A DNA stretch of 64,000 nt from Pelodera strongyloides (Eukaryota; Nematoda; Chromadorea; Rhabditida; Rhabditidae), in contig JAANDG010000317.1 in the NCBI GenBank assembly GCA_036852015.1, positions 103,716 through 167,715 on the forward strand, in the 5' to 3' direction. This document shows positions 11,058-22,319 of this stretch, one piece after another; within the stretch, counting starts at the first letter, position 1, and the number at the start of each line of letters is the position of its first letter. The notes under the pieces are model-generated. The model had not been told where the DNA came from. It did no database searches and saw nothing but the letters and a program-made list of their open reading frames with translations. Position numbers and translations under genes: made by a program.

Positions 11058-13464
11058 GCAACGAGGCACTTTGTCATCCAGGACTTCAGGAGTCATTTCA
11101 ACAGTACCCCAGAGGCCTATTTTGACACTCTAAGCGCTCCCTGGGGTTGAATTGTCCCTAAAAGACTGCATCGCGACAATCATGGTGAACCATTAGCTTG
11201 TTTTCTTCTTTAAAATGCCTTGTGTCGTTACAAGGAAACACGATTTCTGAGAATTTTAAATGTTTATTGGTCTCTTGGAAATAGCGCTTAGCCGCTAGGA
11301 AAGGTGAAAGAACGAGCATATATCCATATCAGCACAGGGAATAAACAACGAAGGGAAATTTTTAACTTAAACATCTAGAACATGGAGCGTTTCCCAAAAG
11401 AAATGAGCAATTGTCCAGCCAGCAATGAGCTTGTCGAGCTCTTTTTTTGTATGTAGAGGACGACCTTATTACATATGGTTTACCAGAAAATATAGAAAAT
11501 TTCTAGCCTAATTAGCATAATGAATTGCAACAATGTGAGATGAATATTATTCAGCGTATTCCAAAGTTTCAAGCTCTATTCTAATCTAAACTCCGCCCAC
11601 TCCCAAAAAAAAAGCATTTCCAATAACAAGTTTATCGTAGAAAAGAGGCCAGATACTAATTTGAGTTTAATTGAAAAGTTGTCCTTCATGATTGAGTAAC
11701 CCAAGTACGAACTCGAGTTCCAAGAATTTCAAAGATAAAATACCCTTAATTGTAGACACCAACTTGTATATTCCGAACTCTGAACTCCAAACGATCCCTT
11801 GTCATCAGAGCAAAGTCCTTTAATTTGAGAAACGGGAGACTTTCAAAGAAAAAAGGGTTGTTTTCACCCTTCCTCTGGGACGTTTGATTGGGGACACCAA
11901 TAACAGAGTTTCTAAGTCCAGTTTAGCGAACGCAAAAACCGGGGAAATGCAATCCAAGTGTCCTTTTCGATGTAGATAAGCGGGTTTAGAAATTCGCTAC
12001 ATTAGAAGTAAAAATAGGCAATAGTACAGGTCTCGGAACGAACTATCATAATGCATGTTTTTCCCGTCTGCATCGCCATTGTATGAGGTGGCGCATACAA
12101 ATTCAGCGAACGCGCACAAGTTGTAAGACTTAGAAACTCTGCATAAAAGAGAATAAATATTATCAACTATCCACGGGCGTAGGCACCATTATAATAATGG
12201 GCCGCGCAATCAACAAGAATAGGCTCGTGTGCGGCAACGTATTTGTATGCGGTATTTGACACGCGCGACACCTTTTTTGATGTTTAGTTGCGATAAAACT
12301 GCCAAAAAAGCTGCCGAAACTTTGCAGGAAGCGAAAACCTTACGTAGAATAAAATTTTCTTGAATTTTTTTAACCAAATGTTGGAAACGATGAGAACTAA
12401 TCGATAGATACGTTTTCAAACCAGGATAAGGAAAGAATATTAATTTATTGATTGGAAAAATCTTTACAATGTTTATTAGACTCTTATTGTTAGAAAGAGC
12501 GCAACGGCGTAAGAGACGATAGAAGAATTCAACAGGTTTAAAATTCAAAGTAGTAAATGAGTAAATCTTTCCATTGATTGGAAATTCTTTCCATAATCTA
12601 GGGGGCCATACTTTCATACTTTCATACTATCCAAAAATCGGGTATATTTATGCTTTCTTGTAAGACACATGATTAAAACAAAACAAGACACGTGTCCCGG
12701 AAGGTCTAATAGAAAATAACACTCAGAGAACATCCATGTATGCAAATTAATCCAATTTCCTTACTTATTCATGTGTGTAATATAAAAAGGAGAGCTCAGT
12801 TGGCAGGCAATTAGAGGGTCTTGTTCTTCACTCAAAAAAGAGGGAGAGACCACCCAGAAGCAGAGAGAATAAAAATCACGATGGAACAGATAAAGGACAC
12901 GTACACTGTAACATCTCAGAAATTAGCATAGTTCGAATTCGAAGTAACAACTTTGGAATTTATACTTTTAGCTAGCAGTTCAGCTCCATGAAAAACGTTA
13001 TACTACAAAGGGAAAAGCATGTGCTCATAAATTTCTAATACAAATGCAACTCAGCACTCTCATGGACCAACACCTATTTCAAAAGTAGCGTGTCAAGTTA
13101 TTTTGATTCAATTCTCAGATCAGTTAGAAGTGCAAGTCCTTCACCATCCTTTTCCAACAACTTTCGTTAAATTCCTTTCGTCTTCAACATTTTGTTGCTC
13201 AAAGAATTTATATTCTTCTTATAATATGGCTGGAAATGACTCAGATTCAGTAAAAAATTTGGCAATGGCAGATGTTTCTTGACAAAATTAATGCAAAAGT
13301 CGCGCACATCTATTTACTAATACAGCTTATTTACGGAAAATGTCGTGTAAGTCGGGTTTCCTTGTTATTTGCCGGAGATGCGAAAAAAGTCTTCGCGAGA
13401 GAAAGTAAGCCTCACAGGGCACAATGTGAATGTACCTTCCATCCTCTAGACTTTTGATTACTTG
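11058..13464. other. Gene-poor stretch
   Basis: No exon pattern with credible splice sites. The 135-codon minus-strand frame at 12210-12617 is K/F/I-rich with no recognisable domain; I do not call it a gene. 11100-11150 has short CCCCAG/CTGGGG inverted pairs. Confidence 0.4.
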
Positions 13465-13488
13465 CCCTAAGCCTAAGCCTAAGCCTAA
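13465..13488. repeat. Interstitial telomere-like repeat (TTAGGC)4
   Basis: The plus strand reads CCCTAA then GCCTAA three times, i.e. TTAGGC x3 plus one TTAGGG variant on the minus strand. TTAGGC is the canonical nematode telomere unit, which supports the assignment of the organism. The run is only 24 bp and lies inside chromosomal sequence. Confidence 0.85.
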
Positions 13489-13575
13489 ATTTCAGTAATA
13501 AATACCAAGGTTGGATGGTGGAATAGAGAATGATTTTTTGCGACATCCACGGTGGATTCGAATTTTATCCAAAAT

Positions 13576-13736
13576 TTAAAGCGAAATACAGGCCGGTTTT
13601 TGAAACGCATCTCAAGTACTTGCATTCCTATACATGTGTGGTGTGGGGTCTAATTGGTCTAGTTTTTATTCTGCTCATTTGCATATGCTGCATAAGAAAG
13701 CAGGTGCGTTTCAAAAACCCGTCGGTATTTCGCTTC
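13576..13736. mobile_element. TTAA element, AGCGAAATACCGGCCGG family
   Basis: Left end TTAA-AGCGAAATACAGGCCGG with TTTTTGAAACGCAT; right end TGCGTTTCAAAAACCCGTCGG then TATTTCGCTTC, with the last bases and the TTAA lost. Confidence 0.8.
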
Positions 13737-14618
13737 TACTTTAGAAAGTGTCGATGCCAAATTTCGTAAATGGTCAATGTAGTGACCGCTGCGTATTTTT
13801 TGTGGCGTAACTTTGAGCCATCCTATTTCTAGACGACGCAAAAAAACGAAGAAGAAAGCAATTAACTAGTGACAATTGTAATTATCTAAAAATGAATTCG
13901 TTTCTGCAGAATCGTTAGACGACTTCTGCGTCGCAAACTGATGCATACTTCTCATATTTCAGAATGTTTGTGCCTGACTTGACGACGTTAGAAAACAAAG
14001 TGAACGCAGTTGTAATGTTTCTAAGACGTTCACAACATGTTTGTCATTTTCATTGAAATCACTCAAAAATGTCATGTTCTAAATGACATGTAAGCGATTG
14101 TCTTTTTGACAGAAAAGAAACTAGATGACACATCCGTCATTCATTTACAAACGACATTTTTTCACCGACAATCCTAAAATATCAGAAAAACATGAAACAT
14201 GTATAAAAAAATAAAATCTGTGTAATGTTACATTTTCGAGAATTTAAAGGGCTGGCACATAGAATAGAGAAGTTATTCATTAATGTTTCTATAACAGCGA
14301 CTGTATAAATAAAGAGAATTATTTAATAATAAAAAAGGAAGCAAACATTATCCTTGATATGGTATGCTATGAGTTTGCTATTCTTTGTTTTATTACACAG
14401 TTTGATATTCATGAAATGATCAATTGTGCTCTCTCAATGAGAAATTAATTGGACTTTAATAGCACAGAAAAAACACGAACAGAAAAGCTTTTGGCTGAAC
14501 GATCTTCAAGATGTTTTAGCACTTCTACTAGGTATAAGCGAATGCAGAACAGTAATATATGAAGAACCTAATTTTTGGTTTTTACCATTCCGAAATTCTA
14601 ATTGCAAGAGTGGGGTTA

Positions 14619-14769
14619 TTAGCCCGTATTCTCGGGTCGACGGGAATGTTCCGTTTGGGAGCTCATTCGTATGCAAATTTTTCCTCCAGCTAGTCTAGAT
14701 AGTCGAGAAATTTGCATACAATGGATTTCCCAAATGGAACTTTCCCTTCGACCCGAGAATACGGGCTAA
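14619..14769. mobile_element. TIR element, TTAGCCCGTATTCTCGGGTCGA ends
   Basis: Inverted ends TTAGCCCGTATTCTCGGG and CCCGAGAATACGGGCTAA, with further inverse matches inside (GGAA..TTCC, TATGCAAATTT). About 150 bp, no ORF. A different family from the TTAA/AGCGAAA elements. Confidence 0.85.
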
Positions 14770-15475
14770 TGTTGCCAGAACTGTAGAGCAATTTTTAGGA
14801 ATCAAGTTTTGTTATTCTTTCTTTTCAAAAGCCTCTATGAAAATCTAATCAAGTCTTTTGTATGGATTTTGCACTCTCATAAAGGATGTTCAGAGGTAAA
14901 AGAGTCTGCATATATCTTCATACATAGTTATCTATCCATCTATACATCCAAAATAAATAAAAAGTACTTTTTATAAAGATGACCCATTAATTATAAATGT
15001 GATAAAATCAGTGCAGTAGCAGCACACGCAAGGTGACAAAACATCAGAAAATAAAAAAAGTTTAAAGTTTAAAGCTGGGACTGTCCTTCATGTGAACATT
15101 ATTAAAATCGTGGTCGGGCTAATGGAAAGGGTGGTTGAAATATTACTCACTAAACGAAAAACAAAACAAGCTAAATGGTCAAACAGGAAGAATGAAGAGC
15201 CTTACTTAGTACTTCTTTTTCTCCTTCTTATTGTGTTTTGGGTGCCTTTATCTGATCTCGCCTTGGCACGTCAGGCCGGAATTCCGTGTATAAATAACCG
15301 TTGGCTAGATAAATAGTTCATCAATTGGTTTTGAGCGCAAGTGCAGTCTGTAGAGAGTTAATTGGATTCTAAACTGAGTAAACGTAAATAAATTGACCAA
15401 GTGTCCCAAATTGTTGTTTCACTTGTTAAAGTTGAAAACAGTATAAATAACTAAATTTAAATTGCGGCACTTTCA

Positions 15476-15919
15476 TTAAAGGGAGAGGCCCATGAGAATA
15501 AAGTTTTCCTCAATTTACTTGCACAGAATGTCCGGAATTTCAGAAATATTACTGTGAAAACCGCATTGTTTGAATCCCAGAACTCCGGCAAACAGTTCGG
15601 GCAGGTGCCGTTGTCGGGATCAATTTTACCGCTTTTAGGGCATTCCTGTGTTCGAAACGCCTCTTTATAATTGTAGTAATAATCTATATTCGTTTGTACA
15701 TTATTACGTTAAAAAAGAATGCAAGTGTACGGATATAAACCGTAAAAACTAATTTTTGTGTTGCTGACTACGGTACCTGGTCGAACTGTTTAGCATAGAA
15801 TATCTCTGCGAGTTCTTGATGCAAATTTATGCAGTTTTCACAGTAATATTTATGAGATACCAGACATTGTGCTTAAGTAAATTGAAGAAATTCTTTTTCT
15901 CGTGGGCCTCTCCCTTTAA
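15476..15919. mobile_element. TTAA element, AGGGAGAGGCCCACGAG ends
   Basis: TTAA-AGGGAGAGGCCCATGAGAA at the left and the inverse of TTAA-AGGGAGAGGCCCACGAGAA at the right, about 440 bp. TTAA on both sides is the presumed target duplication. Subterminal AATTTACT and AGTAAATT stretches extend the inverted similarity. Its ends resemble those of 7750-8611, but it lacks a tRNA-like core. Confidence 0.8.
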
Positions 15920-18429
15920 AAATTAATACAGTTTGGACACATACGGTAAAAAGTTGTAATGCAACATAGCCTTGCAACATAACTGTGAAAACTGCGTCCC
16001 GTCATAAGCTCATAATCACCCAAAACAGCGGAGCTACGACGATTTTTGCAAGATGTCTCTTTATTTATTTACTGGCTGCGATAGGTAGGTTTTTGCAAAT
16101 AGCCCACTGAAAGCTTTCCAAAATATCAACTGAATTGTTTTTATGCAATACGGTTCTTAACTACTCGAAAAAACAGTCGAGTACGTGAGAAATGGGCAAA
16201 CAAGAGAAACGTTTGTGTTTTACGCTAATAAGAGCTTTTTTTGTGCTCAAATTGTGGTTGATTTCTGGGAGTCTTGTCTTGCTAAAAATTTGAGTTTTAT
16301 GCAATGCGTTCACAGCCATGATCACACTGGTCGTGCGCGGCAAAAACCTGGCTCGGAAATGTCGGGCGGCGAGATCCGGGCCAAGTTTGGGAAGCCACCT
16401 GTTTTTTTTTATTATATATTTTTCTTACAGAAAAGATTATTCCGTGGGAGGATGTAAATACTTTAAAACGTCAACGAATTTCAATCTCTAAAATCAGCTG
16501 TTAGCCTACTACATCTACATTGTTCTGCAGCATTCAAAAATTCTCGGAAACGTTTTTGCGGGCCCTTTTTAAATCTGCCGTGCAAGACTTTTTGCCCTCT
16601 TAGTGCTCATTCTTTATTAAAGGTAGAAAAGACGAATAGGAAAAGCCACACACGAAGGCAAAGACAATGGTGAGGTAAAAAACAACAAAGAATATAAGTT
16701 TTAAAGAAAGGTGTGAAAGAAAAAAACACACTCCCAATAGAACAAAAATATCAGAAAAAAGTTATTACGGGATTTTCTGTGAGAAAACAATTAAATGTAA
16801 TAATTAAAAATATGGAACCGATGTATTACACTCTAACTCTAAACAGATGATTTTTTTAGAAAATAAAGGTAGAAATCATTTTTATGAAACTTTCATTTTA
16901 CTCAGTTTATCGATTTTTCGGGGGTGGGGGTAGCAAAAAAAATTGTTGAACCGGCAGGTGATATACCGCAGTGCGAAGATTTTGATCAACACCTACGTTC
17001 CCTACATAAGCTAGGGTTTATCCCACTGCTACTGCAATCAGAAACTCACGGTCAGCTATGGATTCTACTGCGACTGTAGTACATGTACATGAACATGACA
17101 GCGGAAGTGAACCTTGTTCCGCTAATAACTTCAGCGCGGAACAAATTCACCTTTTCACTGTCCTTTTGTAGAAGTAATTTCGCATGGTTGAATGGACCCC
17201 CATTAACAAATTTAATATCAAACAATATTGCATTTTTCTTATTTATTCATTTGTTGGAGCATAGCCATCATATTGCTCTTTTTGTATTTTTAATATTGGT
17301 TTGAATTGGGTATTAGAATTGTTGGTATATATTGAATGGCTTCGTGTGTGGTCCAACCCAACCCACTTACGTTGCAAGATACAAACTGTAATTGAAAACA
17401 AAGGTAATATTGAAGGATGAGGCCCACGAAAAAAATACGCTGCTAAATTACAATATCGTGTTACAGTTTCGCTCTGGTTACAATCGATAAATACACCACG
17501 AAACTTATAAGGTTAAAAAAAACATACGTGTGCGCTGAAAAGTAAAAATTTATTTATATATAAGACATTAACAGGATCTAAATAAAGAAGTAAATTAAAC
17601 GGAGTGTTATAAATGGAACTCTTTTGAAAGAAATGTGTATCTATGTGGGGGAGGGGCACTTGCGTATATTGAAGTGAACCTAATCTTTTCTAAAATAAAC
17701 CCCGCGTACTCGCATTTTATGGCCCAAAATTGGACTTAATTTAGATAAAGTGACATTCCAAAATACTAAAAAAGTAAGTCATTTGATAGAAAATTTACGT
17801 AAATGCTATGTCGGCCAAGATACTTATTGAAATACAAATATCCAAAAATAATCGACCGTACAACAGTGCCAGCTGTATGAGTATGTATATACTGTTATTC
17901 TGCAAATACAAAGTGATTGTACGAAAGTAAGCCGAGACTTTGTTATCCTAATCTGGAATATTCTAGCAACTATGTTAGCTTCAAGTTAACGCGATTCTCA
18001 GACTGGATTTTCATTTGATTGCGTGGCTGAATAAGCGCAAATTTTGCATGTGATCACAAAAAAAGATGCAAATATGCCCTCATCCACAATGTGGGTTCCA
18101 TAGAATAATTCAGTAATTACAGTGACTGCTATTTAAACAATAGTTAAAAAAAAATAGTAAGTAGTTTGGTAGCGCAGAATTGTGCTTGCTCTTACAATGA
18201 TTCTACTTACAAACAAAATATAAAACGATCAACAAAAAGTGTTCCATCCAAGACCAACACATGGTATTTATAAACAAAAATGAACCAGACGTAAACATAA
18301 ATTATTAATGACAATTGTTGGAAGGACGGAAGGAGACATAATAATAACATCAATTGTATGTCTATGTTTTCTTTGTATGTACAGCGGTACAAGGAAACAA
18401 CAAGTGCCGGGCCCGCACCTATGACTTAC
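15920..18429. other. Gene-free stretch
   Basis: AT-rich sequence with a solitary element end at about 17413-17431 (GGATGAGGCCCACGA, same family as 15476) and a short CG-rich patch near 16330-16390. No exon with usable splice sites recognised. Confidence 0.5.
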
Positions 18430-18612
18430 GTATATTTGAAATGTGATTTTTTTGGGCGAGAAATCGCAGCAACTCCGCAGTACGTTGCTAGAAAGCAAGC
18501 AAGACAAAGGTAGAATAAATCCCACGAAATAGAACAGAGTAATTCAAAACCCGTGCGACCGAACGATCGTTTTCTACGTGAAAAATCATAGTCTTGGGTC
18601 GGATTACAACTT
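18430..18612 (-). CDS. Possible isolated exon with a hydrophobic segment
   Basis: A minus-strand frame bounded by a TTCTCAG acceptor and a TAC/GTAAGT donor stays open over the full 183 nt (phase 1 in, 2 out). It encodes about 60 residues: an RRKR basic stretch near residue 12, then a hydrophobic Cys-rich segment (about 25-50), then a basic tail. I found no neighbouring exon that extends it and recognise no family. It could be chance or a TE remnant. Confidence 0.2.
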
Positions 18613-19160
18613 CTGAGAATATTATTTACGTGGGTTTGTAGATAGAACACCAAACAAAGGTAAACATTTTCCGATGGAACACCTGAGACGTTCAATGGTG
18701 GCTAGTCGCTAGTGCTTTTACCTCTACTCACTAAACCAAAGCTCCAATCTAGCTCGTGACATCTGTTGACACCCTACGAGGGAAAATACATCTAAATGAC
18801 ATGTAAAGTGGTAAATCACTGGGTTATTAAACGTGTTTCGCAAGGCAAAAACATATATTCTTCCAACAGCCGGTTTTGAACGTATGCAAATAACTGCAAG
18901 ATACTGCCCGATTTTAATCTAACATAGGTGACTCTAGGCCCGCAGGCATGCATTTAAGCAAATATGCCCTAGGGCGTGCCCTTCAATTGTAGAAGGCCGG
19001 GATAAGGCCACAAACGGGGAAAACGTCGGTCCGAACCTCGGGCGTGCCCGTTACATGGCACTTTGCCGTAGCCTTGCATTTTATAAAGCGCGCGAAAATT
19101 GGGATTTAAAATTTTGTGAAGCAGCAGCCGTCATATTTCGCAACCAACAGAGACGACCAT

Positions 19161-19243
19161 GCGCGGTATGGCCGAGTGGTCTAAGGCGCTAGTTTGGAGT
19201 ACGTGTTTAGCTAATGTCGCAAGTTCGATTCCTGTCCGGTGCA
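19161..19243 (+). tRNA. Class II (Leu/Ser-type) tRNA-like sequence, left arm
   Basis: A box TGGCCGAGTGG with TCTAAGGCGCT, a long variable region and B box AGTTCGATTCC. The acceptor pairs only in part (GCGC.. with ..GTGC) and the anticodon stem is broken; the loop TTGGAGT would read GGA. Pol III promoter elements are kept while the cloverleaf is degenerate. It points toward the centre of the palindrome. Confidence 0.65.
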
Positions 19244-20442
19244 TTTGTCTTGCGAAGTTCTAGGTACTTATGTATGTTGTGTTTCCGTGTGTAAGTTCGT
19301 GGTTGGTTAGCTAAAACTGTGTATTTTCTTTTTCTGCCCGTTTCAAAACGGCCCGTTTGTGGCCCTCTCACAAAAGCCTCAGGGCGTACCCAGGGCACCT
19401 TCTAAGGCCGGTAACGGGCCAGCCCCGTTCCACAGAAAAGGGCACGCCTTCGGGCCTAGAGTCACCTGAGAATTATATTGTATACAGTAAAACTAAATGC
19501 AATTTTCCAAGATAAGCTTCAAAAACCGTCCGTTATATAGCTTTAAATGAAAGCAAAATCCATAAATTCGTCTGGAACCGTGGTTCCGAAAGTCATCTAT
19601 CTCCTTCAGTTGCTTCGTGTGGTTCCGAACCAACTTTTTTGAAATTTTCACTTTTTTTCCTCAGTTCAAAAGCCGGAAGTGTAACTAATGAACTCCAATT
19701 TTGGTGGGCAAACGAAGCGCAATTTTGGTTGCTATTTTTTGCCAATAATCTTTAAAAAAGGAGGAGTCCTCCGAGATTTTACAGCCTCTTGCAAACGCGA
19801 TCATCCTAATGACATTCTACGAAACTTGAAGCACATGCACATGCTGCACGATGAGATACTAGAAATAACTCAAATTAAGTAAAGTAAGCAAAATATCGGA
19901 GTCTACTGATATTATGATATTACCATAACTGTAAGAGCATGACACTACTTATGATATATTTATACTAATGAAAAGAAAATCGTGATGTTTATTGCATCTT
20001 TTCACGTAATAATTGCAGTTCCTGCAAACATGTGTAATTTATGTGGATAATGTTGGTGGAGTTGCGCAATTAGCATAATTTGTTTGATAAGGAACCTAAA
20101 AAGACAAATGTGTAGCGCGTCAACAACAAAGTTGCAAATGTAGGCTTTCGGAATACAAAAATATGTATATGCTTGTTTCTTGCATAAAATACAGCTTCGT
20201 AAAAGTGATACTAATCTCAGGTGACTCTAGGCCCGAAGGCGTGCCCTTTTCTGTGGAACGGGGCTGGCCCGTTACCGGCCTTAGAAGGTGCCCTGGGTAC
20301 GCCCTGAGGCTTTTGTGAGAGGGCCACAAACGGGCCGTTTTGAAACGGGCAGAAAAAGAAAATACACAGCTTTAGCTAACCAACCACGAACTTACACACG
20401 GAAACACAACATACATAAGTACCTAGAACTTCGCAAGACAAA

Positions 20443-20525
20443 TGCACCGGACAGGAATCGAACTTGCGACATTAGCTAAACAGGTACTCCAAACTAGCGC
20501 CTTAGACCACTCGGCCATACCGCGC
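20443..20525 (-). tRNA. Class II (Leu/Ser-type) tRNA-like sequence, right arm
   Basis: Inverted copy of the tRNA-like unit at 19161-19243, differing by one seen base (TACCTG for TACGTG). It is read on the minus strand, so the two units are convergent. Confidence 0.65.
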
Positions 20526-21504
20526 ATGGTCGTCTCTGTTGGTTGCGAAATATGACGGCTGCTGCTTCACAAAATTTTAAATCCCAATTTTCGCGCGCTT
20601 TATAAAATGCAAGGCTACGGCAAAGTGCCATGTAACGGGCACGCCCGAGGTTCGGACCGACGTTTTCCCCGTTTGTGGCCTTATCCCGGCCTTCTACAAT
20701 TGAAGGGCACGCCCTAGGGCATATTTGCTTAAATGCATGCCTGCGGGCCTAGAGTCACCTATGAAGGAATTCCAAATAACGCATCATGTAAGATACGGTA
20801 GATATTAGAATGATTTAGAAAAAAACAGTGTTTCCAATAAAAAAAGCACAGCGTTTTTCCCTTCAGGAAGAATATGTTTGAATGTTGAAATGTTTGTTGG
20901 AACGCAACGCTGCGAAAGCATCGCAACGCTACGCTATACACTATACATACTCCACCTTCCGAAATAATCGGAAGACCGTCTGTGGAAAGAAATTCAACAT
21001 TTAAATTCGTCTTATCCAATATCGGAACGTGTAACTATTAGTTCATTTGCCATTTACACATTCCCTGTTTGATTTGCACTTACAATTAGTAATTTTAGCT
21101 TACTTAGTTCATGCAGTCTGTGTTATTTTATCTTTCTACCGCAGGTGACACCCTTTTTCAAAGATTCAAATAAACAATTAAACATTTAAATTTAAATAAC
21201 GCAAATTATCAAAGTGCGTACGAGTACGGTAGAAAGTGTCTGGATTAATGCAAAATTCTACAAATTTATAAATAGTTTAATGTAATTAGCCCAACTGCGT
21301 AGACATTTCGATGCATTACAAAACACTTGTAGAGTAACTAAGAAGGAGTCATGGTTTCACAAAACAAGTCAAGTATAGAAAATATAGATAAATAAATATA
21401 ATAGAAACACAAAAAGGCAATTGATAAGAATATATTAAAGTATTAAGAAACATCTCAAGATATATGTCACATTAGAATTACGGTACCTAGTTTCGACCCC
21501 TAGA

Positions 21505-21615
21505 CCGAGGAAACGTGGCCGGTGCGCGGCCTACACCAGGCCCGAAATGGGTGGTGCGCAGCACCTGGGTCCACCTGTTTTTTTGTTGGCCGCACACCGG
21601 CCAAAGTTTCGCGTT
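21505..21615. mobile_element. CG-rich inverted repeat
   Basis: GAAACGTGGCCGGTGCGCGGCC on one side; its near inverse GGCCGCACACCGGCC then AAAGTTTCGC on the other, around about 55 bp. Likely the remnant of a TIR element. Confidence 0.6.
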
Positions 21616-22117
21616 GTAGGCGAGGATTTTCCGATCGAGGTGGTTCGCCATGGTGTATTGCTTTTGAACCAAAAATAAGTCTGTATTCAGGTAGTCAGTG
21701 GTCTAATATAAAAAGGAAGAATGTAAATAAAAAATAAAAAATGTGTCTGCAAGGATTTCGGGAAAAGCTCAACTTATGTCGCAACATCATTTTAAGTTAA
21801 TTTGCTAGAGGTCGTTTTGCCTTCTCCCGACTGCAAAAGTTGTTCCGAAATCGTCAAAATTTGATAAACTTCCCTCGCTCGGAAAATGAACGCCACAACA
21901 CAGAACACAAACATAAAGGAACTTTTTTTGAAAATTATTTCTTCCAGCTATTTCAACCTTAGAATTTAGCTTTACCAGCGTCTGGGCCTAGTAAATAAGT
22001 TCGATCGAAAATTATCTAATAAGCTCAACCGAAGTTGCAATTCAGATCACTGCGCAACGTAAGTCACTTTTTATTTCAATTTTTTATTCCACGATAAACT
22101 CAGGTGCGCGATGATCA

Positions 22118-22257
22118 GAGGCCATATTCATTACTCAATTCCCCGATTAGGAACTTCTGTCCTTTTCACTGCGATCCTCACTATAGAGTGGAGTGCTATT
22201 TTCTGTCCCCAGGGAAGATTTCCCGACCCAAAGGAATCGAGTAGTGAATATTCCCTC
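22118..22257. mobile_element. TIR element, GAGGCCATATTCA family
   Basis: Left end GAGGCCATATTCATTACTC; right end AGTAGTGAATATTCCCTC in inverse orientation. It carries TTCTGTCCCC and GGAAGATTTCC inside. Relatives are at 28887-29017 and 61622-61750. Confidence 0.75.
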
Positions 22258-22319
22258 AGTGTACAGCTTGATTCCAAAGGGAGAATATAAAAATCCTAAA
22301 ACGCCTATGTTTTATTTAA

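Larger units (their letters stand above)
18923..20763. mobile_element. Palindromic pair of tRNA-bearing TIR elements
   Basis: Two 549-bp arms (18923-19471 and 20215-20763) are near-identical inverted copies; reading them side by side I noted only a few differences (for example ACGTG versus ACCTG). Each arm is itself bounded by inverted ends AGGTGACTCTAGGCCCG and CGGGCCTAGAGTCACCT, with CG-rich subterminal inverted blocks (GGCCACAAACGGG) around a central tRNA-like sequence. The palindrome runs a few bases past these ends on both sides (CATA; GAGA), so the pair behaves as one foldback unit with a 743-bp unique middle. The middle contains a 64-codon plus-strand ORF at 19688-19882 of unknown nature. 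No transposase. Confidence 0.88.

Noticed and set aside
10685..11096. Leu/Ser-rich proteins of 110-130 aa on the minus strand
   Set aside because: Translations of a GA-rich simple repeat in all three frames.
12210..12617. 135-codon minus-strand ORF
   Set aside because: K/F/I-rich composition typical of AT-rich noncoding DNA; no motif or splice signals.
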